Part shown: in pieces, positions 24,568 to 32,578 of the stretch
Layout of the letters: each line of letters starts with the position of its first letter
Position numbering within the stretch: the first letter of the stretch is position 1
DNA from: an uncultured Lachnospiraceae bacterium
GTDB lineage: Bacteria; Bacillota; Clostridia; Lachnospirales; Lachnospiraceae
Length of the DNA stretch: 38,147 nt
Direction: 5' to 3'
Assembly (NCBI GenBank): GCA_947625135.1
Contig: CANQNE010000023.1
Span: forward strand, 1 to 38,147
Notes under the pieces: generated by a model
Database searches by the model: none
The model's input: the letters and a program-made list of their open reading frames with translations, nothing else
What the model was told of the DNA's origin: nothing
Program-made: the position numbers and the translations under genes

Positions 24568-24589
24568 TAAAAATGTGGTATTCTATTAG
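24561..24589 (+). promoter_or_regulatory. Weak promoter candidate for the xanthine dehydrogenase-type genes
   Basis: TTGCCA at 24561-24566 and TATTAG at 24584-24589 are 17 bases apart and overlap the leftward promoter. The leader to the start at 24682 would be about 85 bases. No strong alternative is seen. Confidence 0.35.
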
Positions 24590-24681
24590 TAGATTATTGC
24601 CGGAGAAAAGACTGAAACATCATGTCTGTGCATTGATTGTTCCAATCAGGCTCCGAGCCGCTCTGAGAATGGAGAAAAAAG

Positions 24682-25497
24682 ATGTTATCGATAAAAGAAT
24701 ATAAAAAAGCCGAGAGCCTGGAGGAGGCGTGGCAGCTGAATCAGAAGCGGGCAAACCGCGTTATCGGCGGGATGCTCTGGCTGAAAATGAGCCGCGGAAG
24801 AGTGCAGACCGCCATCGACCTGTCAGGGCTGGGGCTCAATACGATTGAGGAGGAGGAAGACTGTTTCCGCATCGGCTGCATGACTACATTGCGTCAGCTG
24901 GAAACCCACGAGGGGCTGAACCGATACACAGACGGCGCCATGGGGGAAGGACTCCGGCATATCGTGGGGGTGCAGTTTAGAAATGTGGCCACGGTAGGAG
25001 GCAGCATTTTTGGACGGTACGGGTTTTCCGACGTGCTTACTATATTGATGACTATGGACGCAAAGGTAGAGCTTTATAAGGGAGGCGTCATGCCGGTGGA
25101 GGAGTTCGCGCAGGCGGCAAGAGACAGAGATATCCTGACCGGGGTTATCATAGAGAAAAAACCTGCCCGCTATTTTTACCAGTCTGTGCGCAATACAGAT
25201 ACAGATTTCCCGGTGCTTACCTGCGGCGGGGCCCTCACGGAAAAGGGGCTGCGGCTCTGCTTCGGCGCGCGGCCGGGAAAGGCCGTGGTGCTGCCTGATA
25301 AGGAGGCGCTTTTGCAGCCGCCGTTTACGGAAGAAAAGATAGAAGCTATCGCCGGCTATGCGGCAGATAAAATCCCAACCGGCTCCAATATGCGGGGCAG
25401 CGCAGCCTACCGCACCGGCCTTGTAGAGACGCTTGCGCGGCGGTGCTGCGGGTATTTTGCGGAAGAACCGGCTGTGTCTTTGAAATGGGGGAAATGA
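24682..25497 (+). CDS. Xanthine dehydrogenase-family FAD-binding subunit
   Basis: The 271-residue protein is the flavin subunit of a molybdenum hydroxylase. Residues about 1-165 match the FAD_binding_5 domain, including HIVGVQFRNVATVGGSIFGRYGFSD near 93-117 for FAD binding. The end resembles the CO_deh_flav_C domain. It receives electrons from the iron-sulfur clusters of the partner subunit and passes them to an acceptor such as NAD. GGAG at 24671-24674 sets the start. Its stop overlaps the ATG of the next gene (ATGA). At 271 residues it is slightly short but complete. Confidence 0.93.
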   Translation: MLSIKEYKKAESLEEAWQLNQKRANRVIGGMLWLKMSRGRVQTAIDLSGLGLNTIEEEEDCFRIGCMTTLRQLETHEGLNRYTDGAMGEGLRHIVGVQFRNVATVGGSIFGRYGFSDVLTILMTMDAKVELYKGGVMPVEEFAQAARDRDILTGVIIEKKPARYFYQSVRNTDTDFPVLTCGGALTEKGLRLCFGARPGKAVVLPDKEALLQPPFTEEKIEAIAGYAADKIPTGSNMRGSAAYRTGLVETLARRCCGYFAEEPAVSLKWGK

Positions 25498-28388
25498 TGA
25501 AAATACAATTTACATTAAACGGGAAACAGATAGAAAGAGAGGTTGAGGCGGGACTGCTGCTGTTGGATCTGTTAAGATCCCTTGGCTGTTTCAGCGTGAA
25601 ACGAGGCTGTGAGACGTCAAACTGCGGCCTGTGTACAGTGTTTCTGGATGACCGGCCGGTATTGTCCTGCTCGGTGCTGGCTGCAAGAGCGGACGGACGG
25701 CGGGTGACTACGCTGGAGGGACTGCAGGAGGAGGCCACCCAGTTCGGCGCCTTTATTGCGGATCAGGGGGCGGAGCAGTGCGGTTTTTGTAATCCGGGCT
25801 TTGTGATGAACGCCATTGCTCTTTTCCGGGAGAACCCGGACCCTTCCGAGAGGGAGATCCGAGAATATCTGGCGGGAAATCTGTGCCGCTGTTCCGGTTA
25901 TGAGGGACAGCTTCGGGGAATACTGAATTTTATCGCATGGAGGAAGAAAAAAGAAACGGGCGCGGATGCGGCTGTACAGACGCGGCATGAAAAGGCCGTG
26001 GAGCAGTCTTTCCATGCCGTGAATCAGTCTGTGCGCAAAAAGGACGCCATGCAGCTGTTGACAGGACAGCCGGTATATACCGACGATCTTGCCCCCGAAG
26101 ACTGCCTGATCGTCAAGGTGCTGCGTTCTCCCCATGCAAACGCCATTGTGGAGGATGTACAGAAGACGGCGGCCGGCAGGGTGCCGGGAATAGAAGCGAT
26201 CTACACATGGGAGGATGTACCGGAGGGCAGCCGGCGCTTTACCTGCGCCGGGCAGACTTATCCGGAGCCCAGTCCTTATGACCGGCTGTTGCTGGACCGC
26301 CATGTGCGGTATGTGGGCGATCCGGTGGCGATCGTGGCGGGAACCACGGAAAAGGCCGTGGATCGGGCGCTGGCGCTTTTGAAGGTGACCTATCGGGTGC
26401 TGGAACCCCTGCTGGATTTCCGGAAGGCCATAGACAATCCCATACTGGTGCATCCGGAGGATAACTGGGAGAGCCTCTGCCCTGTGGGAGCGGACAACAA
26501 ACGGAATCTTTGCGCCCATGATGAGAGCAGCGGCGGGGATATTGAGCAGGTGCTTTCGGAATGTGATGTTGTGATCGACCGGACTTACCATACAAAGGCC
26601 TGCCAGCAGACGATGATGGAAACCTTCCGCACTTTCTGCAATATTGACGCTTACGGGCGGCTCCATGTTACCAGCTCCACCCAGATTGTATTTCACTGCC
26701 GGCGGATCGTAGCAAGCGCCCTGGGGATCCCACAGTCTATGGTGCGAGTGACAAAACCGCGGATCGGCGGAGGCTTTGGCGCCAAGCAGACGGTAGTCTC
26801 GGAGATCTTCCCGGCGTTTGTCACATGGAAGACGAAGAAGCCCAGTAAAATGATCTATACAAGAGAAGAGTCTATGACTGCCTCCACGCCCCGGCACGAA
26901 ATGGAGATGCACGTGCGGCTGGGAGCCATGAAAGATGGGAGGATCCGGGCCATCGATCTCTACACCCTGTCAAACACCGGCGCTTATGGAGACCACGGGC
27001 CTACTACCGTAGGGCTTTCCGGGCATAAATCCATTCCTCTTTACGGCAAGGCGGAGGCGTTCCGGTTTGTCAGCGATGTGGTGTATACCAATGTGATGGC
27101 GGCGGGGGCTTACCGGGGATACGGCGCCACCCAGGGGCTGTTTGCCGTGGAATCCGCAGTGAACGAACTGGCCGCGCTGCTGCATAAGGATCCTTTTGAG
27201 ATCCGGGAGCAGAATATCGTGAAGGAGGGAGAAGTGATGCCCGCCTACTATAATGAGAAAAATACAAGCTGCGCGCTGGATCGCTGTCTTGCGAAGGTGA
27301 AGGAGATGAGCGGGTGGAAAGAAAAATTCCCCATGAGAAAGCTGTCAAACGGAAAGATCCGCAGTATGGGCATGGGGATGGCTATGCAGGGCTCCGGCAT
27401 TTCCGGCGTGGATGTGGGAAGCGCGACGCTCAAGGTAAATGAAGAAGGCTATTACACATTGACGATCGGCGCCGCAGATATGGGAACCGGATGCGATACC
27501 ATACTGGCGCAGATCGCCGCCCAGGTACTGCAGTGCCCGGTGGAGGCGGTCACCGTGTTCGGGGCGGACACAGACGCATCGCCCTATGATTCCGGTTCTT
27601 ATGCGTCCAGTACCACCTATGTTACCGGCAAGGCGGTAGAACAGTGCGCCATGGAGCTGCGGAAACGAATCTGCCTTCTGGGCGCGCGGCTTCTTGGCTG
27701 TGAGCCGGAGCAGGCGGAGTTTGACGGAAAACAGGTATATAGATTAAAGAACATCCATGAGGTGCAAAATAACGGAAGCGCCGTTGGGCCGGTCGGCGGG
27801 CAGCAGAAAAACGGCGCGGGACCGGAAACGGGCGCTGCAGACAAAGGCTCTGCCGCCGTTTCACTGGCGGAGATCGTGGTAGCTTCCATGTGTGGAAATG
27901 ATGTGGCGTTGGAGGCCACCTGTACCTATAGCTCCGCTGTTTCGCCGCCACCTTTTATGGCAGGCGCAGCGGAGATCGAGGTGGACCCGGAGACAGGCCA
28001 CGTGGAGGTAGTAAATTATTACAGCGCCGTGGACTGTGGTACGCCCATCAATCCCAATCTGGCCCGGGTGCAGGCGGAAGGGGGCATTGTCCAGGGGATC
28101 GGCATGACGCTGACGGAAAACGTCACGTACGGGCCCGGAGGGCAGGTTTATGAAAATTCTCTGATGCAGTATAAGATCCCCGCAAGGACAGACTTCGGCC
28201 ATATTCACGTGGTTTTTGAAAACAGCTATGAGGAGGCCGGGCCGTTCGGCGCAAAATCCATCGGTGAGATCGTGATCAATACACCGCTGCCGGCCATTGC
28301 CGATGCCATTTATCAGGCCACAGGCAGGCGTTTTTATGAGCTGCCGATCCTGCCGCAGCAGGTAGCGGGAAAGGAAGGCGCAAAATAA
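25497..28388 (+). CDS. Xanthine dehydrogenase-family fused iron-sulfur and molybdenum subunit
   Basis: The 963-residue protein joins the two 2Fe-2S domains and the molybdenum-binding domain, normally separate in many bacteria. The plant-type cluster is bound by Cys38, Cys43, Cys46 and Cys58, and the second cluster by Cys95, Cys98, Cys130 and Cys132. The Mo domain shows GGGFGAKQT near 424 and AGAYRGYGATQGLFAVE near 540, and ends in GAKSIGE with the catalytic Glu924. It needs the cytosine dinucleotide form of molybdopterin, which fits the MocA-like protein nearby. A Gly/Ala-rich insertion occurs at about 758-787. Starts at 25494 and 25497 are adjacent; I chose the second. The substrate may be xanthine or another heterocycle. 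No XdhC-type chaperone lies in the window. Confidence 0.93.
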   Translation: MKIQFTLNGKQIEREVEAGLLLLDLLRSLGCFSVKRGCETSNCGLCTVFLDDRPVLSCSVLAARADGRRVTTLEGLQEEATQFGAFIADQGAEQCGFCNPGFVMNAIALFRENPDPSEREIREYLAGNLCRCSGYEGQLRGILNFIAWRKKKETGADAAVQTRHEKAVEQSFHAVNQSVRKKDAMQLLTGQPVYTDDLAPEDCLIVKVLRSPHANAIVEDVQKTAAGRVPGIEAIYTWEDVPEGSRRFTCAGQTYPEPSPYDRLLLDRHVRYVGDPVAIVAGTTEKAVDRALALLKVTYRVLEPLLDFRKAIDNPILVHPEDNWESLCPVGADNKRNLCAHDESSGGDIEQVLSECDVVIDRTYHTKACQQTMMETFRTFCNIDAYGRLHVTSSTQIVFHCRRIVASALGIPQSMVRVTKPRIGGGFGAKQTVVSEIFPAFVTWKTKKPSKMIYTREESMTASTPRHEMEMHVRLGAMKDGRIRAIDLYTLSNTGAYGDHGPTTVGLSGHKSIPLYGKAEAFRFVSDVVYTNVMAAGAYRGYGATQGLFAVESAVNELAALLHKDPFEIREQNIVKEGEVMPAYYNEKNTSCALDRCLAKVKEMSGWKEKFPMRKLSNGKIRSMGMGMAMQGSGISGVDVGSATLKVNEEGYYTLTIGAADMGTGCDTILAQIAAQVLQCPVEAVTVFGADTDASPYDSGSYASSTTYVTGKAVEQCAMELRKRICLLGARLLGCEPEQAEFDGKQVYRLKNIHEVQNNGSAVGPVGGQQKNGAGPETGAADKGSAAVSLAEIVVASMCGNDVALEATCTYSSAVSPPPFMAGAAEIEVDPETGHVEVVNYYSAVDCGTPINPNLARVQAEGGIVQGIGMTLTENVTYGPGGQVYENSLMQYKIPARTDFGHIHVVFENSYEEAGPFGAKSIGEIVINTPLPAIADAIYQATGRRFYELPILPQQVAGKEGAK

Positions 28389-28414
28389 CGGCATGGTTTG
28401 AAAAGGGAGAATCC

Positions 28415-29386
28415 ATGAAACGATTGATCAGTGAAAAAAAGAAAAAACGGATTTTTGAGATCATTCAGATCGGAAAGAACAGTGATGGGGTCAGCCGCGC
28501 CTTTGACCTGATCATTGTTGCGGCCATTTTTGCAAATATCGCAGTGCTGTTTTTAGAGACCTTTGAGGGTGCGAAAGCCTATTATCCTCTTATGCGGGGA
28601 ATCGAGACGGTAACCATCGTCATATTCCTGATCGAGTATCTGCTGCGGATCTGGACGGCGGAGTACCTTTATCCCAACAGGAGCAGAGGCCGGGCCATCC
28701 TGCGTTTCCTTGTGTCTTTTAACGGCATTGTGGATCTGTGTACCATTCTGCCCTTCTTTTTCCTGTCCGGCTTCGTTGCATTCCGAATGTTGCGGGTTGT
28801 CCGGATTTTTCATCTGTTCCGGATCAATGCCCGTTATGATTCCATCCATGTCATTACCTCTGTACTCACGGAGAAAAGGAATCAGCTGATCTCTTCTATT
28901 TTTATCATTCTAATGCTGATGCTGGCATCCTCTCTCTGCATGTACAGTGCGGAGCATGAGGCGCAGCCGGAGGCCTTCAACAACGCCTTTTCCGGTATCT
29001 GGTGGAGCATTTCCACCATACTTACTGTAGGCTACGGCGACATCTATCCCGTTACCATACTGGGACGGGCGATGGCGATTGTCATTTCTTTTCTCGGCGT
29101 GGGCGCGGTGGCAATCCCTACCGGTATCATTTCCGCAGGCTTTGTAGAGCAGTATACCCGCATCCAGAATCAGAACAGGAGCGGCCGCAATGTCCGGGGA
29201 ACGGCGAGCATGACGGTAGACGGGGACAGCCCTTTTGCAGGGCTTGGAGTCAAAGAAGCAGAAGAAAAATACCGGATCGATATCATTGCTTTTATTCGGG
29301 AGGGCGCGGTGATCGTGCCCGGGGATCATACGAGGATCGGGGCAGGAGATACGCTGATCTATCAGGCTCAGGATCACGCCGGTTAA
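28415..29386 (+). CDS. Voltage-gated type K+ channel with RCK_C domain
   Basis: The 323-residue protein has six predicted membrane helices. A voltage-sensor-like S4 at FRMLRVVRIFHLFRI (about 127-141) carries several regularly spaced arginines. The pore loop has the K+ filter TVGYGD at 204-209. Residues about 250-320 look like a TrkA-C (RCK_C) ligand domain, but the NAD-binding TrkA-N domain is missing. AGGGAGA sets the start. It begins 26 bases after the xanthine dehydrogenase gene, so it may be co-transcribed, and its last four bases overlap the converging FUSC gene. A role in membrane potential or osmotic balance is inferred. Confidence 0.92.
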   Translation: MKRLISEKKKKRIFEIIQIGKNSDGVSRAFDLIIVAAIFANIAVLFLETFEGAKAYYPLMRGIETVTIVIFLIEYLLRIWTAEYLYPNRSRGRAILRFLVSFNGIVDLCTILPFFFLSGFVAFRMLRVVRIFHLFRINARYDSIHVITSVLTEKRNQLISSIFIILMLMLASSLCMYSAEHEAQPEAFNNAFSGIWWSISTILTVGYGDIYPVTILGRAMAIVISFLGVGAVAIPTGIISAGFVEQYTRIQNQNRSGRNVRGTASMTVDGDSPFAGLGVKEAEEKYRIDIIAFIREGAVIVPGDHTRIGAGDTLIYQAQDHAG

Positions 29387-30663
29387 TCTTTTGTCCATTT
29401 ATAAGGCTGGTACAGCCGGCGGATGGTGCGGGCCGCTTCCGTGTTTTCCGGGTCGTCCATGTAAATATCATATTCTTCCCGTACATTTCCCAATGTGATG
29501 GTGTTCTTAAACTGAAAGGTGTCGGCCAGATGCTTCACCATGGAATCTCTGGTGGCGCTGCAGTTGTAGATCTTCATATAACGGCAGTCGGGATAGTCCG
29601 GTTCCTCTCCGGTGACAATGCGCAGCTGGGAGGCAAAGGGCTGTTTCCGCAGAAGCGCCGCGGCCTCTTCGATCAGTTCGGTTTTTTCCAGACTGTAGAT
29701 GTAGGCCGCGTTTTGTCCTTCGGGGAGTGGGGCGTAAATATAGTTCCGGTAGGGAGAGATACGCATCTGCCGGTACAGTTTCTGCATTTCCATGCTCTTG
29801 ATGTCGGGGATGTAGATCAGCATCACGTCATGGAGGATGGTGGTGATAAATACACCCATGGAAAGGGAATCCAGCAAGTTTATGATCTTCATGGTCAGCT
29901 GATAAGGTATCGTGATCTCCATCACAAAATGATTGTTTTTCAGATCATAGAGAGCGGCGCCGTTCATGGCGATCACCGGCAGTTCCAGCTGCAGCTCCCT
30001 CAGGATATCCATCATTGCCGCAGGGGTGCGCTCCGTGGAAATGGTGATGTTGGCCCCGTCCTGCAGCATGGCGTTTAATTCTACCAGACTGTAATTGGAG
30101 ATCCGATCCTCCCTGTTCAGCAGCGTTCCCTCCAGAGAGGGGACGAACAGAATGTCCCGCCGGGTTTTGCGGGGCAGGTGGATATTGTTTACCGCCAGCG
30201 CCATGACAATGCCGATGAGGGTGTCTAAGGTGCGGTTGAGTACAAACAGGGCGGGGTTCTGCCCGGACAGCTGGGTGTCCACGATGCTGATGAACACCAC
30301 GCAGGACAGGTAGGCGATTTCCGGTTTTTTGATCACCACACAGGTTTTGATGATGGGGATGATAAAGAGGGAGATCATCAGATAGTACCATATTCCATCC
30401 GGGAGAATATCGTAGTAGTGGAAGAAAATAATGATGGAGCCAAACAGAACGCCCATGAGGGTGCCGAAAATATTGTTGCCGGCAGCGGAGACGCTCTTGA
30501 CGGAATTTGTCTGCATACAGAGAATGGCCACGGTGGTGATATAAAAGGGCGTGCCGGTCTCACCCCGCAGATAGAACACCAGAAAACACAAAAATACCGT
30601 TACCGCAGTTTTGATGATGCGTTTTCCGATTTTTACGGAACTCCATAGATTTACAGTATTCAT
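29383..30663 (-). CDS. FUSC / aromatic acid exporter-like membrane protein
   Basis: The 426-residue protein starts with GKRIIKTAVTVFLCFLVFYLRGETGTPFYITTVAILCMQTN. This is typical of the aromatic acid exporter family (ArAE_1, FUSC), with about five helices in the first 175 residues and a soluble C-terminal half. The C-terminal half, with RTPAAMMDILRELQL and AIMNGAALYDLKNNHFVME-like strands, resembles a HAD-type fold; a HAD role is my guess. The start at 30663 has AGGGAGA upstream. A promoter lies at 30707-30735 on the minus strand. The exported substrate is unknown. It may protect against aromatic acids. Confidence 0.8.
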   Translation of the reverse strand: MNTVNLWSSVKIGKRIIKTAVTVFLCFLVFYLRGETGTPFYITTVAILCMQTNSVKSVSAAGNNIFGTLMGVLFGSIIIFFHYYDILPDGIWYYLMISLFIIPIIKTCVVIKKPEIAYLSCVVFISIVDTQLSGQNPALFVLNRTLDTLIGIVMALAVNNIHLPRKTRRDILFVPSLEGTLLNREDRISNYSLVELNAMLQDGANITISTERTPAAMMDILRELQLELPVIAMNGAALYDLKNNHFVMEITIPYQLTMKIINLLDSLSMGVFITTILHDVMLIYIPDIKSMEMQKLYRQMRISPYRNYIYAPLPEGQNAAYIYSLEKTELIEEAAALLRKQPFASQLRIVTGEEPDYPDCRYMKIYNCSATRDSMVKHLADTFQFKNTITLGNVREEYDIYMDDPENTEAARTIRRLYQPYKWTKD

Positions 30664-30706
30664 GACAGATGGTTCTCCCTTTCCGGATCTGATGTCTTTC
30701 ACAATA

Positions 30707-30735
30707 ATTGTATCGTGTATCATACGGAACTGCAA
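30707..30735 (-). promoter_or_regulatory. Promoter of the FUSC-like gene
   Basis: On the minus strand TTGCAG (30735-30730) and TACAAT (30712-30707) are exactly 17 bases apart. The start codon at 30663 follows about 35 bases after the expected start of transcription. Confidence 0.7.
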
Positions 30736-30748
30736 GGGAAAAGCGCCA

Positions 30749-30777
30749 TTGTTTTTCCTTTTTTTTAGTGCTATAAT
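30749..30777 (+). promoter_or_regulatory. Promoter of the ABC exporter pair
   Basis: TTGTTT at 30749-30754 and a perfect TATAAT at 30772-30777 are 17 bases apart; TGC precedes the -10, making it an extended type. It is back to back with the FUSC promoter. Confidence 0.75.
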
Positions 30778-30805
30778 ATGCGGGATAAAAAAGGAGACGG
30801 TACCT

Positions 30806-32563
30806 GTGAAACTGATCTATCGCTATATGAAACCCTACAAAAAGGTCATCGGCTGTGTCATGGGAATCAAGCTGCTGGGCGCCATGACAGAGCTTTTGCT
30901 GCCTTATATTCTGGAACATATCATCGACGTGACAGTGCCGTCCGGGAAGTTGCTGATGGTTTTCTTCTGGGGCTTTGTGATGATCGCTACCGCTGTGGTT
31001 ACCAGACTGTTCAATGTGCTGGCAAATCGTCAGGCGGTGGAAAACGCCCATAATATTTCTTACAGGATCCGGCAGGATCTGTTTGCCCGGACGATCAACC
31101 TGTCCGGCAGCCAGTTTGATTTTTACGGCCTGCCCAGCCTGATCAGCCGCATGACAAGCGACAGCTACAATGTCCAGTCCTGCGTCCAGTCCATCCAGAC
31201 GCTGTGCGTGCGCGCGCCCATCATGCTGCTGGGCGGTATTGTAGTGACGCTGACCATGGACCGGGTGCTGGCGTCGGTACTGTGCGTGATGCTGCCCATT
31301 CTGCTGGCGGTAGTGGCGGGCGTTTCCAGATATGGCATCCCCCTGTACAACAAAGTGCAGGAAGGGCTTGACGACGTGGTGCGGATCATGCGGGAAAACA
31401 TCAGCGGCATCCGGGTGGTGAAAGCCCTGTCCAAGGCGGATTATGAAAAACGGCGGTTTTCCGAAAGCAATGACAGGATGACTGCCAGAGATATCAAAGC
31501 CGGGTCGGTGATGGCGCTCCCGGGGCCCATTATGCAGCTGAGCCTGAATGTGGGACTGACGCTGGTGGTGTTTATCGGGGCCTCACGGGTAAACAGCGGA
31601 GAGATGGAGCCCGGCGTGATCCTGGCATTTCTGACTTACTTCAATATGATCCTCCAGAGCGTTATGGCGCTGAACCGTATTTTTATGATGATCAGCAAGG
31701 CTTCCGCCTCTGCGGATCGGATCGCCCTGATTCTGGACATACCGGAGGATCAGAAGGTGCTTTTGCCGGAAGAGGCAAAACAGCCTGCCGGGGAGGAATT
31801 TATCCGCTTTGAGCATGTGTATTTCCGCTATGGGGAGATGGACAGCGGGCGGCCGGAGGACTTTGCCGGATCCGGGCGGGAGAATTGTCTGGAGGATATT
31901 GATTTTGCCTTGAAAAAAGGGGAAAGCCTCGGCATCATCGGGCCGACCGGGTGCGGAAAGACTACCGTTGTCAATCTGCTGATGCGCTTTTACGACGCTT
32001 CCGAAGGGGGCGTTTTTGTGGATGGGCAGGATGTGCGGACTTATCAGAAGGACGTTCTGCACCGAAAGTTCGGCGTGGTGTTCCAGAACGATATGGTGTT
32101 TAACGATACCCTGCGGCGCAATATTTCCTTTGGCCGGGAGGTGACGGAGGAGCAGCTTGCGGAGGCTGCCCGGGACGCCATGGCTGCGGAGTACATTTCG
32201 AGGCTGTCAGAGGGCTTTGATTATATGGCGGATATCAAGGGCGCCAACCTGTCCGGAGGACAGAAGCAGCGGCTTTTGATCGCCCGGGCGCTGGCGGCGG
32301 ATCCGGAGATCCTGATTCTTGACGATTCCTCTTCCGCGCTGGATTATAAAACGGATGCGGCGCTCAGAAAGGCCATTGCCAGCCATCATCAGGATACCAC
32401 CATCATTTTGATCGCACAGCGGGTCAGCTCCGTCATGAATATGACAAACATACTGGTAATGGATGACGGCCGGTGTATCGGGTACGGAAACCATGCGCAC
32501 CTGCTCCAGACCTGTCCCCAGTATAAAGAAATCTTTGAGACCCAGATGGGCGCGCTTACATAG
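30806..32563 (+). CDS. ABC exporter half-transporter, degenerate-site subunit
   Basis: The 585-residue protein has a six-helix ABC membrane domain (about 1-320) and a nucleotide-binding domain (about 340-585). Walker A GPTGCGKTT starts at 379, the signature is a full LSGGQ, and Walker B ends in LDD with Asp507 in place of the catalytic glutamate. That loss marks one half of heterodimeric type IV exporters such as BmrCD and TM287/288. The start is a GTG at 30806 with AAGGAG at 30791-30796; longer frames run back across the promoter and are unlikely. It is followed after 15 bases by the partner gene. Multidrug or lipid-type export is likely; the substrate is unknown. Confidence 0.93.
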   Translation: MKLIYRYMKPYKKVIGCVMGIKLLGAMTELLLPYILEHIIDVTVPSGKLLMVFFWGFVMIATAVVTRLFNVLANRQAVENAHNISYRIRQDLFARTINLSGSQFDFYGLPSLISRMTSDSYNVQSCVQSIQTLCVRAPIMLLGGIVVTLTMDRVLASVLCVMLPILLAVVAGVSRYGIPLYNKVQEGLDDVVRIMRENISGIRVVKALSKADYEKRRFSESNDRMTARDIKAGSVMALPGPIMQLSLNVGLTLVVFIGASRVNSGEMEPGVILAFLTYFNMILQSVMALNRIFMMISKASASADRIALILDIPEDQKVLLPEEAKQPAGEEFIRFEHVYFRYGEMDSGRPEDFAGSGRENCLEDIDFALKKGESLGIIGPTGCGKTTVVNLLMRFYDASEGGVFVDGQDVRTYQKDVLHRKFGVVFQNDMVFNDTLRRNISFGREVTEEQLAEAARDAMAAEYISRLSEGFDYMADIKGANLSGGQKQRLLIARALAADPEILILDDSSSALDYKTDAALRKAIASHHQDTTIILIAQRVSSVMNMTNILVMDDGRCIGYGNHAHLLQTCPQYKEIFETQMGALT

Positions 32564-32578
32564 AAGGAGGGAACGACT

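Noticed and set aside
25617-26912. Open frame (431 codons) on the minus strand inside the molybdenum subunit
   Set aside because: Antisense shadow of a strongly supported gene, with no domain or start signal.
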